In this document: one piece after another, positions 1-8,358 of the stretch
How positions within the stretch are numbered: the first letter of the stretch is position 1
How the letters are laid out: each line of letters opens with the position of its first letter
Assembly: GCF_027853965.1 (NCBI RefSeq)
Contig: NZ_JAQGLB010000029.1
Span: forward strand, 29,875-93,874
Direction of reading: 5' to 3'
Source of the DNA: Saccharopolyspora indica
Lineage (GTDB): Bacteria > Actinomycetota > Actinomycetes > Mycobacteriales > Pseudonocardiaceae
Length of the DNA stretch: 64,000 bases
Notes under the pieces: model-generated
What the model was told of the DNA's origin: nothing
The model's input: only the letters and a program-made list of their open reading frames with translations
The model's database searches: none
Position numbers and translations under genes: made by a program

Positions 1-365
1 TGGAAGCTGAGGTAGCCGCCGGCCATCGCCAGCCCGCCACCGCCGCGCACCCACTCGGCCAGCAGCTTGAGCCGGTTCGGGAACCGGCGCCCCTGGTTGA
101 ACACCTGCGGGTGCAGCAGCAGCGAGTTCGCGCCGATGTCCGACAGGATCACCACGTCGTACTCGCCGAGCTCGTCGAGCGACGCGGGGAAGTCCGTCGC
201 CACCAGGTGCGACGGCAGGTGGACCACGTCGTGGCCCGCTCCGCGCAACGCGGCGAGCAACGCCTCGGCGCCGATTTCGAGCTGGGCTCGGTCGATGGCG
301 TCGAAGCCCTTGACGTCGGTGGTCCTGGCCACCCAGGACTCCCCGGCCAGCAGCACGCGGCTCAA
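1..365 (-). CDS. Class I glutamine amidotransferase-like protein, 3' end outside window
   Basis: Partial gene read leftward from a probable TTG start at 363-365; about 121 codons are visible and the rest runs off the window. The visible protein begins with a short beta strand (SRVLLAGESW), has a DVVHLPSHLV segment, a strand-turn (YDVVILSDIG) and a glycine-rich stretch (WVRGGGGLAMAGG). This matches the Rossmann-like start of the putative glutamine amidotransferase family (PF07090-like, STM3548 type). The catalytic Cys/His region is not visible. It is divergent from the LacI gene and shares its TTGCGCAA-rich control region, so the LacI protein probably regulates it. No product-level function can be assigned. 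Confidence 0.6.
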   Translation of the reverse strand, partial: MSRVLLAGESWVARTTDVKGFDAIDRAQLEIGAEALLAALRGAGHDVVHLPSHLVATDFPASLDELGEYDVVILSDIGANSLLLHPQVFNQGRRFPNRLKLLAEWVRGGGGLAMAGGYLSF

Positions 366-387
366 TTCCGCCTCCCCGTTGGAATCG

Positions 388-422
388 TGTTGCGCAAATT
401 TTGCGCTCCTTGTTGCGCAACG
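388..422. promoter_or_regulatory. LacI-type operator cluster (TTGCGCAA repeats)
   Basis: Three TTGCGC-type elements lie between the divergent amidotransferase-like and lacI genes: TGTTGCGCAAA at 388-398, a perfect inverted repeat GCGCAAA-T-TTTGCGC at 392-406 and TGTTGCGCAACG at 411-422. A central CG with A/T-flanked arms is the normal design of LacI-family operators. A further perfect 12-bp palindrome CGTTGCGCAACG lies at 525-536, inside codons 5-9 of the lacI gene, which suggests autoregulation. Confidence 0.6.
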
Positions 423-510
423 TAATCCGCACCGAACCGCGCCGTCAAGAGCCCACCTGCGCCGACTTGCCGATACACTGCGCCCAGAGCACACGACGGA
501 AGGGGCGGGG

Positions 511-1521
511 ATGACGTTGACGCGCGTTGCGCAACGTGCGCAAGTGTCGACCTCGACGGCGTCGCGATACCTGCGCGGCCAGCTGAAGGTGCAACCCGAG
601 ACCGCCGCGCGGATCGACGCCGCCGTCCGGGAGCTGCACTACGAGGTGCGCCCGGCGGCGGCCGCGGACGGCGCGCGCGAGCACGCGCCGGTCATCGCGC
701 TGATCGTCCCGGAACTGGCCAACCCGTTCTTCGCCGCGCTGGCCGAGGAGATCGCCACCGCGGCCGCGGTCAGCGGCGCCTCGCTCGTCATCGGCGTCAC
801 CGGCAGGCAGGCGCAGCGCGAGGCCAAGGTCAGCGACTTCGTCGCGGGCACCGAGGACATCGACGGGATGATCTACGTCGGGATGCACCGCGAGAACCCG
901 CGGCTGCTGCAGGCCATCTCCGACGGGCTGCCGGTGGTCGTCCTGGACGAGGAGATCGCCAACACCAGCGGCGTGGACACCATCGGCGTGGACAACTACG
1001 GCGGTGCCTACCAGGCCACCGCCTACCTGGCGCAGCTCGGCCACCGGCGCATCGCGCACATCGCCGGGCCGCGCGAGCTGTCCACCACCCGCGACCGGCT
1101 GCGCGGCTACCGCGAGGCGATGGAGCACGCCGGGCTGGAGGTCGACGAGGCCCTGATCCTGCACGGCCCCTACACCGAGCAGTTCGGCGCGAGCACCTTC
1201 CCGTACCTGACCGGCGCCGCGCAGCCGCCCACCGCGGTGTTCATCGGCAGCGACATCGCCGCGGTCGGCGTCCTCGGCGCCGCCGAGCTGCACGGCCTGA
1301 GCATCCCCGAGGACCTCTCGGTGGTGGGCTGCGACGGCATCCGGGTCGGCGAATGGCTGCGCCCGAAGCTGACCACCCTGCAGCAGCCCGTCGCCGAACT
1401 GGCCCGCGGCGCGCTGGAACTCGTCCACGCCCGCATCACCGATCCCGGCGGCGGCACCGTGCGGCGGAACCTCCCGCTGCAACTGGTCATCCGCGGTTCC
1501 GCGGTCCCGCCCCAGCACTGA
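511..1521 (+). CDS. LacI family transcriptional regulator
   Basis: 336-residue regulator. The N-terminal helix-turn-helix (residues 2-25, LTRVAQRAQVSTSTASRYL) is followed by a hinge and a periplasmic-binding-protein-like effector domain from about residue 64 (PVIALIVPELANPFF) to the end, including the typical FIGSDIAAVGVL and LSVVGCDG segments. The ATG at 511 is chosen because AAGGGGCGGGG precedes it and the HTH starts at once; the frame is open further upstream but without homology. It is followed 12 nt later by the M20 peptidase gene and diverges from an amidotransferase-like gene, so it is probably a local repressor of a small amide or peptide-derivative catabolic unit. The ligand is unknown. 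Confidence 0.9.
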   Translation: MTLTRVAQRAQVSTSTASRYLRGQLKVQPETAARIDAAVRELHYEVRPAAAADGAREHAPVIALIVPELANPFFAALAEEIATAAAVSGASLVIGVTGRQAQREAKVSDFVAGTEDIDGMIYVGMHRENPRLLQAISDGLPVVVLDEEIANTSGVDTIGVDNYGGAYQATAYLAQLGHRRIAHIAGPRELSTTRDRLRGYREAMEHAGLEVDEALILHGPYTEQFGASTFPYLTGAAQPPTAVFIGSDIAAVGVLGAAELHGLSIPEDLSVVGCDGIRVGEWLRPKLTTLQQPVAELARGALELVHARITDPGGGTVRRNLPLQLVIRGSAVPPQH

Positions 1522-1533
1522 TCCGGAGGACCC

Positions 1534-2619
1534 GTGCCCGATCCCATCGAGCTCGCCCAGCAACTGATCCGCCTCGACACCCGCGCGGCGGGCGAGAAGG
1601 CCGCCGCCGAACTGCTCGCGCCGCTGCTGACCGGGGCTGGCTTCGCGGTCACCATCGACGAGCCGCGGCCCGGCCGCGCCAACCTCGTCGCCCGCTTCGG
1701 CACCGGCACGCCGATCACCCTCACCGGGCACCTCGACACGGTTCCCGCCGACCCGGCCACCTGGTCGTTCGACCCGCACAGCGGCGAGATCGACGGCGAC
1801 CGGCTGCGCGGCCGGGGCAGCAGCGACATGAAGGCCGGCGTGGCGGCGATCGTCGCGGCCGCGGTGCAGGCCGCCCGCACCGCTCCCGATGACCTCTCCG
1901 CGCAGCTGGTGTTCACCTTCGGCGAGGAGACCGGCTGCGAAGGCGCCGCCCTGCTGCCCGAGCTCACCCCCAGCCCCGCCTTGCTGGTGGCCGAACCCAC
2001 GGCGAACCGGATCGTGCTGGGGCACAAGGGAGTCCTGTGGTTGCGGCTGACCGCGCACGGCCGCAGCGCGCACGGATCGCGCCCGGAGCTCGGTGAGAAC
2101 GCGCTGGCCGCGCTCGCCGAAACGGCGGTGCGGATCCACCGCGACGAGAGCTGGCCGGTCAGCCCGACGCACGGCCCGGCCACCGTCAACGTCGGCTCGT
2201 TCCACTCCGGCGTGCAGCCGAACCTGGTGCCCGACCGCGCCGAAATGGTGCTCGACATCCGCACCACGCCGGAGTTCACCGCCGACGACGCCCGCACCGC
2301 GATCGCCGGACTGGCCCTGCCCGGCACCGAGATCACCGCCGACCTGGACCTCCCGGGCGTGGCGACCAGCGCCGAAGACCCGCTCGCCGGAGCGATCGTG
2401 GCGGCGCTGCACCCGGAGAACCCCGACCAGCAGCCGGAATACGCCACCTACTTCACCGACGCCTCGGTCCTGGCCCCGGCGCTCGGCTCCCCCGCGGTGA
2501 TCGTCTACGGCCCGGGCGACCCCGACCAGGCCCACGTCAGCGACGAGACCTGCTCGGTCGCGGCCACCCGCGAAGCCACCGAAGCCATCACACGCCTGCT
2601 CACCACCGTCCGCTTCTGA
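1534..2619 (+). CDS. M20 family metallopeptidase (ArgE/DapE type)
   Basis: 361-residue dizinc amidohydrolase. The GTG start has GGAGGA 7 nt upstream. Visible M20 motifs are TGHLDTVP (H66, D68), GSSDMKAG (bridging metal ligand D98) and GEETGCEG (general base E131 and ligand E132), followed by a lid/dimerisation segment near 165-280 (GHKGVLWLRL, HGRSAHGSRPELGENA). Family members hydrolyse N-acyl amino acids, succinyl-diaminopimelate or small peptides in the cytoplasm. The position behind the LacI gene, rather than among arginine or lysine genes, argues for a catabolic N-acyl or amide substrate rather than biosynthesis. The exact substrate cannot be read from the sequence. Confidence 0.88.
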   Translation: MPDPIELAQQLIRLDTRAAGEKAAAELLAPLLTGAGFAVTIDEPRPGRANLVARFGTGTPITLTGHLDTVPADPATWSFDPHSGEIDGDRLRGRGSSDMKAGVAAIVAAAVQAARTAPDDLSAQLVFTFGEETGCEGAALLPELTPSPALLVAEPTANRIVLGHKGVLWLRLTAHGRSAHGSRPELGENALAALAETAVRIHRDESWPVSPTHGPATVNVGSFHSGVQPNLVPDRAEMVLDIRTTPEFTADDARTAIAGLALPGTEITADLDLPGVATSAEDPLAGAIVAALHPENPDQQPEYATYFTDASVLAPALGSPAVIVYGPGDPDQAHVSDETCSVAATREATEAITRLLTTVRF

Positions 2620-2623
2620 CCAG

Positions 2624-2671
2624 GGTCGTGAGCGCGCAACAGCGCTCGAACACTGCTACGCGCTCACGACC
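2624..2671. terminator. Bidirectional hairpin between convergent genes
   Basis: Perfect 13-bp arms, GGTCGTGAGCGCG (2624-2636) and CGCGCTCACGACC (2659-2671), separated by 22 nt. It sits between the M20 peptidase stop and the stop of the opposing acyl-CoA ligase, whose TGA lies in the right arm. No clear U-run, which is usual for high-GC actinomycete terminators. The GTGAGCGC start resembles the larger palindromes at 12621 and 29742. Confidence 0.6.
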
Positions 2672-4190
2672 TCAGCTCGCGCTTGAGGATCTTGCCGGTC
2701 GCGGTCATCGGCAGCGAGTCGACGAACTCGACCAGCCTCGGGTACTTGTAGCTCGCCAGCTGTTCCCTGGACCACGCGATGAGCTCGGCTTCGGTGATGC
2801 GCGCGGTGCCCTCCCGAATCACGAATGCCTTGATCTCCTCGCCGCGGCTGTCGTGCGCGACGCCGACGACGGCGGCGAGGGACACGGCCTCGTGGCTCAT
2901 CAGCACCTCCTCCACCTCCCGCGGGTAGACGTTGAACCCGGAGCGGACGATCATGTCCTTCGCGCGGTCGACGATGTAGTAGAAGCCGTCGGCGTCCCGG
3001 CGGGCGAGATCGCCGGTGCGGAACCAGCCGTCGCGCACGACCTCGGCGGTCGCCTCCGGCCGCGCGAAGTAGCCCTTCATGACGTTGTGGCCGCGGATGG
3101 CGATCTCGCCGGTTCCGCCGACCGGGTTCCACTGCTCGTCGACCAGCTCGACCTCGATCCCCCACACCGGAAGCCCGATCGAACCGGGCCGCGGGTCTTG
3201 CCCCGGCGGGCTGAAGATGGCCAGCGGTGAGGTCTCGGACAGGCCGTAGCCCTCGTGGATCCGGACGCCGAAGCGCTCCTCGAACCGCGTGTGGATCTCC
3301 ACCGGCAGCGCTGCGCCACCGGAGATGGCCAGCCGCAGGTCCTTCGCGCCGGAGCTCCCCCGCGCGCCCAGCAGACCCCAGTACATCGTCGGCACGCCCG
3401 CGAACACGGTGACACCCTCCCGGGCCATCATTTCCAGCGCCGCGCCTGCTTCGAAACGCGGCATCAGAACCATCTTCGCGCCGACGGAGAACGCCGCGTT
3501 CATGTTGATGCTCTGCCCGAAGGAGTGGAACAGCGGCAGCGCGACCAGGTGCGTGTCGCACTCGGCGGGTGTGCTGTCGAAGAGCTGGTTCGCGGTCAGG
3601 GCGTTGAGCACCATGTTGGCGTGGCTGAGCTCGGCGCCCTTCGGCTGTCCGGTCGTGCCGCTGGTGTAGAGGATCACCGCGGTGTCGGTCGCTTCCCGAG
3701 CCACCGCGGCGAACTCCGCGTGGTGGTCCAACGCCCGGGTCAAGGTCTCGGTCCCCTCGATCGGGGAGGCCGACTCGGGATCCGCGGTGATGATGAACAG
3801 GTTCGCGCACGCCGGGGCGCGGGCCGCGGCCGCACTACCGCTCTCACCCGTCGGCAGCCCCGGGGAACCTTCGAAGCAGAAGTACGCCCGGGCACCGGAA
3901 TCGTTGAGGTGGTAGGTGATCTCCCGTTCCTTGAGCAGCACGTTGAGCGGTACGACCACCGCCCCGGCCTTGAGGATCCCGTAGTAGACGGCGACGAACT
4001 CCGGCAGGTTCGGGCAGGTGATCGCCACCCGGTCCCCGGGCCGGATGCCCCGCGACACCAGCAGCCCGGCGACCCGGTCGGCAAGCGCGCCGACCTCCGC
4101 GTAGGTCAGCCGTCGATGCCCGCACACCAGCGCCTCGCGATGCGGATATCTGCGGACGGAGTCGTCCAGGAACACGGCCAGGTTCAGCAC
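2664..4190 (-). CDS. Acyl-CoA synthetase (AMP-forming, class I adenylate-forming enzyme)
   Basis: 508-residue enzyme activating a carboxylic acid to its CoA thioester via an acyl-adenylate. The P-loop ILYTSGTTGQPKGAELSH is at residues 173-190, GYGLSETSP marks the A5 region, and the hinge TGDLARRD and C-terminal catalytic lysine (TGKILKREL, about K500) are intact. The length is normal for medium- or long-chain fatty/aryl acid ligases. It is the last gene of the minus-strand operon that starts at 10362, 26 nt after the alpha/beta hydrolase gene. In that context it probably activates an acid released by the upstream dioxygenase, cleavage or hydrolase steps. Chain length and substrate are not predictable here. 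Confidence 0.9.
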   Translation of the reverse strand: MLNLAVFLDDSVRRYPHREALVCGHRRLTYAEVGALADRVAGLLVSRGIRPGDRVAITCPNLPEFVAVYYGILKAGAVVVPLNVLLKEREITYHLNDSGARAYFCFEGSPGLPTGESGSAAAARAPACANLFIITADPESASPIEGTETLTRALDHHAEFAAVAREATDTAVILYTSGTTGQPKGAELSHANMVLNALTANQLFDSTPAECDTHLVALPLFHSFGQSINMNAAFSVGAKMVLMPRFEAGAALEMMAREGVTVFAGVPTMYWGLLGARGSSGAKDLRLAISGGAALPVEIHTRFEERFGVRIHEGYGLSETSPLAIFSPPGQDPRPGSIGLPVWGIEVELVDEQWNPVGGTGEIAIRGHNVMKGYFARPEATAEVVRDGWFRTGDLARRDADGFYYIVDRAKDMIVRSGFNVYPREVEEVLMSHEAVSLAAVVGVAHDSRGEEIKAFVIREGTARITEAELIAWSREQLASYKYPRLVEFVDSLPMTATGKILKRELRS

Positions 4191-4216
4191 TCGGATCTCC
4201 TAGGTGCGGTTGCGGT

Positions 4217-4795
4217 TCAGTTCTCGCCCAGTTCCCGGACGTACTCTTCGGCGGGCGGCCACGGGCCGTACCCCGCAGCCGGGTTGAGGTGCCCGACGGC
4301 GCCGGCGTCCACCAGTCGGCTGCCCCAGTCCCTGGCCAGGTCCGCCACCTGGGCCAGGCGGGCGAGCGGATCGTTAGTGCTGGCCACGACGATGCTGGGG
4401 AACGGCAGCGGTTTCCGCGGTACCGGAAGCCAGCCGTTGTCGCTCAGCTCGTCCGGTGCCGGGTAGCCCTCGGGCAACGGCGACTCGAAGTCGGGCGGCG
4501 TCGCCAGCAGAGCACCCCGGACCGGCCGGGAGTGCTGCTGCGCCCAGTGCACGGTGATCATCACGCCAGCGCTGTGCGCGACGAGGACGACAGGTCCGGT
4601 GATCTCCGACAGCACGCGGTCGAGTGCCGCGACACGGGCCGCCCGGCTGAGCTTGTCGTGTTCGAGCGGCGGCACGGTGCGGGTGTTCGGCAGCTTCCCG
4701 GCGAGGTGGGTCTGCCAGTGCTCGGCGACGTGGTCGCGCAGGCCCGGGACGATCACCGTGGTCGGGGTCTCGTGGTCATTCAACTCCTGCTCCAT
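4217..4795 (-). CDS. RBBP9/YdeN-like alpha/beta hydrolase
   Basis: 192-residue small serine hydrolase. It opens with TTVIVPGLRDHVAEHWQTHL, the family's usual N-terminal strand and HW signature, then VLVAHSAGVM, where Ser75 is the nucleophile in a G/A-x-S-x-G elbow. Asp142 (STNDPLA) and His169 (GHLNPAAGYGPWP) complete the triad. The ATG at 4795 overlaps the MFS gene by 16 nt; a TTG at 4783 that overlaps the MFS stop as TTGA is an alternative start giving a 188-residue protein. It belongs to the operon from 10362 and may hydrolyse an ester or lactone intermediate. Family enzymes are short-chain esterases of poorly known substrate. Confidence 0.8.
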   Translation of the reverse strand: MEQELNDHETPTTVIVPGLRDHVAEHWQTHLAGKLPNTRTVPPLEHDKLSRAARVAALDRVLSEITGPVVLVAHSAGVMITVHWAQQHSRPVRGALLATPPDFESPLPEGYPAPDELSDNGWLPVPRKPLPFPSIVVASTNDPLARLAQVADLARDWGSRLVDAGAVGHLNPAAGYGPWPPAEEYVRELGEN

Positions 4796-6111
4796 TCTCG
4801 CGCTCTGGGAGCGCGTTGGTCGAGTGCCGCGAGTTTCAGCAGCGCGGCCGGGTAGCAGCGCCTGCCGATCAGCAGTGCCGCGATGGCTCCGAGGTAGGCC
4901 AGCGGGGCGAGCTGGAGCGCGCCCAGCAGGCCGAGGCCGTCGGCCAGCAGGCCGATCACGAACGGTCCCGCGGCCAGCCCCAGCAGGCTGTTGGCCAGGG
5001 TGAGCGATCCGAATCCGCTGGCCCGCACCGAGGCGTGGGTCAGGTTGGCGACCATCGCGGTGGCGGGCCCGGACGCCCCGGCGGAGAAGAACGCGCCGCA
5101 TCCGATCATCACCAGCTGGAAAGTGCTTTCCTGGAGCTGGAAACCAATGCCCAGCAGGACCGCGGCCACCGCGCCGTAGCCGATCGAGGTGGTCCACCTG
5201 CGCTCCGGGCGCCGTCGGCTCACCCGGTCCGTGATGGCGCCGCAGACGATCATCCCGGCGCCGATGAGCAGGACCAGAACCGCGGCGACGCCACCGGCCT
5301 GATCCGGGCCCATGCCGTGGTAGCGGTTGAGGTAGCTGGGCGTCCAGGCCAGCAGCACGGCGGCGACGAACATCTGCAGCCCGCTGCCGACGTAGGCGGA
5401 GAGCACCGAAGCGTTGGAGAACAAGCTGGAAAGCGGCGCCCGGTCCGTCTTCGGCTCCTCCGGCCCGGACGCGCGCTGGTAACGGTCCAGCTTCTGCTGG
5501 GTGACGGCGAACCGGAACAGCACGACGAGGACCAGTCCGATGGCGGCCATGAACGCCAGCGCCCAGCGCCAGCCGAACTGGACCGCGATGATCCCGCCGA
5601 GCGCGACGCCGATCGTGGAACCGAACGAGCCACCGGCCATGAACGCGCCACCCAGCGTGGCGCGGACGTGGGGCGCGAAAACGCTGAGCACCACAGCGAT
5701 TCCGACGCTTCCATAGGCGGCCTCGCCCACTCCGACGAGGAATCGCGCACCGAGCATCTGCCCGTAATCCGCGGCGATCGCGCATAGCAGCGTCGCCACG
5801 CTCCAGACCACGGCCATCAGCACCAGGCTGCGGACCCGCCCCCACCGGTCGGCGAGGATCGACAGCGGGAACGTGAGCAGGCCGACCATCATCGCCACCA
5901 CGCTGGTGAGCGAGGCGAGCTGGGAGTCCGACAGCCCCCACTCGGCTTTCAGGAAGGGGAACACCGCGCTGAGGACCTGCCTGGACATGTAGTCCGACAG
6001 CAGCAGCCCGAAGGTCAGGGCGAAGACGATCCACGGGTAGATCCGCGATCTGGCGGTGGTTGTCCGGCCGGGCAGCTGCGGAGCGGACGGAGCGTGCGAC
6101 TTCATTGTCAC
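4780..6111 (-). CDS. MFS transporter (anion:cation symporter-like)
   Basis: 443-residue permease with twelve predicted membrane helices. The N-terminal half contains LLSDYMSRQVLSAVFPFLKAEWGLSD, the inter-helix 2/3 motif LADRWGRVRSL and the central RRRPERRW loop. These are typical of ACS-family MFS proteins that take up organic acid anions, often aromatic or sugar acids. It lies between the BKACE gene (112 nt upstream) and the alpha/beta hydrolase gene (16-nt overlap) and is the only transporter in the operon, so it probably imports the substrate or an early precursor. Start: ATG at 6111 with GAGGAGTGACA upstream. Confidence 0.87.
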   Translation of the reverse strand: MTMKSHAPSAPQLPGRTTTARSRIYPWIVFALTFGLLLSDYMSRQVLSAVFPFLKAEWGLSDSQLASLTSVVAMMVGLLTFPLSILADRWGRVRSLVLMAVVWSVATLLCAIAADYGQMLGARFLVGVGEAAYGSVGIAVVLSVFAPHVRATLGGAFMAGGSFGSTIGVALGGIIAVQFGWRWALAFMAAIGLVLVVLFRFAVTQQKLDRYQRASGPEEPKTDRAPLSSLFSNASVLSAYVGSGLQMFVAAVLLAWTPSYLNRYHGMGPDQAGGVAAVLVLLIGAGMIVCGAITDRVSRRRPERRWTTSIGYGAVAAVLLGIGFQLQESTFQLVMIGCGAFFSAGASGPATAMVANLTHASVRASGFGSLTLANSLLGLAAGPFVIGLLADGLGLLGALQLAPLAYLGAIAALLIGRRCYPAALLKLAALDQRAPRAREWSRS

Positions 6112-6223
6112 TCCTCGACTGGCTCTTGCCTGCGATGTCCCCCTGGTGGAGCGCCGGGGCGCGGATCCCGGTGGGGCTCCGCGCCCCGGCTGTTACCCCC
6201 TGGCGCCCGGTGGGTGACCGGCG

Positions 6224-7276
6224 CTAGGCGTGGTGGGTGAAGCCGACCTGGCCGGGCTTGCGGTTCGGGGCGAACCCGACCTTGGCGAGGGTTTCCTCGG
6301 CATCGGCGTAGGTTTCACCGATCCGGTAGATCTCGCGCGCCTCCTTGCCGGTGGCAACCTCGCGGCCGAGCTCGCCCGCGATGCGCACCAGCTGCTGGAT
6401 CTGCTCGACCGAGGTCTTCTTCTCGCCCTTGCGGCCCCAGATGGTGTCCTCGTTGCCGCACCGGACGTGCAGCCCCATCGCGATGGCCATCGCGTTGACC
6501 GGAAGCACGCTGCGCATCAGGGTTTCCAGCGTCAGCACCGCGCCATCGGGGCAGCGCCGGATGAACTCCAGCATGTTGTACGGGTTCGGGCCGTCGAAGC
6601 CGCCGCCGATGCCGACCCAGGTGACCATGAACGGTCCGGCGTAGGCGCCGCGGCGCATCAGTCGTTCGACGGTTTCCAGCTGCGGGATGCTCGCCAGTTG
6701 GAAGTGCGGCTGGATTCCGGCCGCCCGCAGCCGCTTCAGGTGCTCCTCGACCCAACCCGGGCCGGCCGGCACGAACATCTCCCGGTAGGCCTCGGCCACC
6801 GCCGGGCGGGTCAGCGAGGTGCCCGCGATGTCGTCGGCCGTCATCAACTCCATGATGTTCATCTGGTTGGTGTTGATGGCGATGGTCACCTGGTCCGGGG
6901 CCGGGTCGAGCTCGGCCAGCATGTGCCGGGTGTCGTCGCTGAGCCACTTGGCTTCCGCGCCCTCGCCTTCCGGCGCGAAGGAGATCGAGCCGCCGACCTG
7001 CAGGATCATGTCCGGGACGGCGTCACGCAGCATGCTCAGCAGCTCGTTGAACTTGGACAGCCGCTTGGAGCCCTTGCCGTCGAGTTCCCGCACGTGGATG
7101 TGCAGCACGGTGGCACCGGCGTTGTAGCAGTCGACCGCCTGCTGGACGTGCTCGTCCATCGTCAGCGGCAGATCCTCGCGGAAGTCGTCGGGCTCCCACT
7201 CGGGCCCGTAGGGAGCCGCCGTGATGACGAGCTTCTCCTGATTCTCCGGGAACAGCGAATCGTCGTGGAAGTGCAT
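6224..7276 (-). CDS. BKACE family beta-keto acid cleavage enzyme
   Basis: 350-residue TIM-barrel enzyme of the 3-keto-5-aminohexanoate cleavage (Kce/DUF849) family. These zinc enzymes condense a beta-keto acid with acetyl-CoA to give acetoacetate and an acyl-CoA. The metal site motif LHIHVRE (H59, H61) is present, together with LQVGGSISF, the conserved MVTWVGIGGGFDGPNPYN loop and HVRCGNEDTIW near the C-terminus. It is longer than the roughly 280-310-residue core family, with extra N-terminal sequence. The ATG at 7276 has GGAGAAGGAG upstream. Its presence beside a dioxygenase and CoA ligase points to breakdown of a beta-keto acid made in this operon; the substrate is unknown. Confidence 0.9.
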   Translation of the reverse strand: MHFHDDSLFPENQEKLVITAAPYGPEWEPDDFREDLPLTMDEHVQQAVDCYNAGATVLHIHVRELDGKGSKRLSKFNELLSMLRDAVPDMILQVGGSISFAPEGEGAEAKWLSDDTRHMLAELDPAPDQVTIAINTNQMNIMELMTADDIAGTSLTRPAVAEAYREMFVPAGPGWVEEHLKRLRAAGIQPHFQLASIPQLETVERLMRRGAYAGPFMVTWVGIGGGFDGPNPYNMLEFIRRCPDGAVLTLETLMRSVLPVNAMAIAMGLHVRCGNEDTIWGRKGEKKTSVEQIQQLVRIAGELGREVATGKEAREIYRIGETYADAEETLAKVGFAPNRKPGQVGFTHHA

Positions 7277-7322
7277 GCGTTCTTCTCCTTCTCCGGATGG
7301 CGGTTCGAGATCTCGGCGGAGG

Positions 7323-8198
7323 TCAGAACGGCCGGTCGCCCGTGATGCCAGCGCGTTCCATCTTGCGGACCGCGGGCCAGTAGTCCTGCACCGCGTAGTG
7401 CTGCGTGGACCGGTTGTCCCAGATCGCGACGCTGTTCTCCGTCCACCGCCAGCGCACCTGGTACTCCGGGATCGCCGCCTGGGCGACCAGGTAGTTGAGC
7501 AGGTTGCTCGCACCGGGGGCGTAGTCGCTGCCGAAGCGGACGTTCTCCGGCGTGTGGTAGTTGACGAAGTGCGTGGTGAAGGCGTTGACGAACAGGATCT
7601 GCTCGCCGGTCTCCGGATGGGTGCGCACCACCGGGTGCTCCGCGTCGGGATAGCGCGCCTTGAGCTGGTGGCGCTCCTCGACGGTCATCGCGGCGCCGAA
7701 GCTGGCCTCGATGCTGTGCCGTGCCCGCAGTCCCGCGATCCGCTCCTTGACGTGATCGGGGAGCTTCGCGTGAGCCTCGGCCATGTCGACCCAGATGGTG
7801 TCGCCGCCGACCGCCGGGCCTTCGACGCACCGCAGCACGCAGCCCATCGGCGGCTCGGCACGCCAGGTGGCGTCGCAGTGGAAGGCGTTCTCGTAGTGCT
7901 CGGCCGGGCTGTCGAGATCCTTGTAGATCCGCACCAGCCCCGGGTGGTCCGGATCGCTCCCGGCCACCGGGTGGTCTTCGAGCGCACCGAAGCGCTGGGC
8001 GAAGGCAACGTGCTCGGCGCGGCTGAAGTCCTGGTCCCGCAGGAACAGGACCTTGTGCCGGAGCAGCAGTGACCGCAGCTCGGCGAACAGCTCGTCGTCG
8101 CGGGCCACCTCCCCTAGGTCGACGTCGAACAGCTCGGCGCCGATGGTGCAGGTGAGCCTCTCGTGCTTGATCCTGGTAGTCGAGACCGCACTGGACAT
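7323..8198 (-). CDS. TauD/TfdA family Fe(II)/2-oxoglutarate dioxygenase
   Basis: 291-residue non-haem iron oxygenase. The iron triad is intact: HCD at residues 107-109 (AFHCDATW) and the distal His in NRSTQHYAVQDY near 271, followed by the 2-oxoglutarate-binding arginine (RKMERAGITGDRP). The family oxidises sulfonates, aryloxyacids, ethers or quaternary amines and releases succinate and CO2. ATG 8198 is preferred over ATG 8228 because it has GGAGAGGCGG upstream and begins where homology begins. The leader cassette with its small basic peptide frame (8225-8350) directly precedes it. Part of the operon starting at 10362. The substrate is not determinable. Confidence 0.9.
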   Translation of the reverse strand: MSSAVSTTRIKHERLTCTIGAELFDVDLGEVARDDELFAELRSLLLRHKVLFLRDQDFSRAEHVAFAQRFGALEDHPVAGSDPDHPGLVRIYKDLDSPAEHYENAFHCDATWRAEPPMGCVLRCVEGPAVGGDTIWVDMAEAHAKLPDHVKERIAGLRARHSIEASFGAAMTVEERHQLKARYPDAEHPVVRTHPETGEQILFVNAFTTHFVNYHTPENVRFGSDYAPGASNLLNYLVAQAAIPEYQVRWRWTENSVAIWDNRSTQHYAVQDYWPAVRKMERAGITGDRPF

Positions 8199-8310
8199 GG
8201 CAGTCAGTTCCGCCTCTCCGCGATTCATGGTGGTGACGTTTTCGGGGTGATCTTGCGTTTTCGAGGTTTCTTGTGGCTGGGTTGCGTCACGGTCCCCTGA
8301 GGTGCGGTTG
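8199..8310 (-). repeat. Leader cassette, copy A (upstream of tauD-like gene)
   Basis: Copy A of a three-member repeat. Reading leftward it begins CAACCGCACCTCAGGGGACC, contains GTGACGCAACCCAGCCACAA and ACGCAAGATCAC, and ends with GGAGAGGCGG just before the dioxygenase ATG. Copies B (15351-15461) and C (22801-22912) align almost base for base over the first 45 nt and in the terminal ribosome binding site. All three measure 111-112 nt from the CAACCGCACC block to the downstream start codon, so the cassette is locked to translation starts. Confidence 0.85.
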
Positions 8311-8350
8311 AGCAGAACTCGGGACCACGGCTCAGGGCTGTTCCCGCCAC
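8225..8350 (-). CDS. Putative leader peptide, TAPQGTV family, copy A
   Basis: 41-codon frame from a GTG 6 nt after the stop of the quinone oxidoreductase gene to a TGA 26 nt before the dioxygenase ATG. It contains the shared core: TAPQGTVTQPSHKKP, then RKRKITPK, ending SPP. The same frame in copies B and C keeps this core while most base changes fall in third codon positions, which supports translation. The peptide is basic and proline-rich, with no signal sequence or membrane span. I infer a regulatory leader peptide or uORF coupled to the downstream gene. The start codon is uncertain. Another frame (NRT...) is also open but varies in amino acids. Confidence 0.55.
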   Translation of the reverse strand: MAGTALSRGPEFCSTAPQGTVTQPSHKKPRKRKITPKTSPP

Positions 8351-8358
8351 GGGGTGGT

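Noticed and set aside
445..2535. Long minus-strand frame opposite lacI and the M20 peptidase gene
   Set aside because: Low-complexity Val/Gly/Arg/Asp composition typical of an antisense shadow; the plus-strand genes have motifs and ribosome binding sites.
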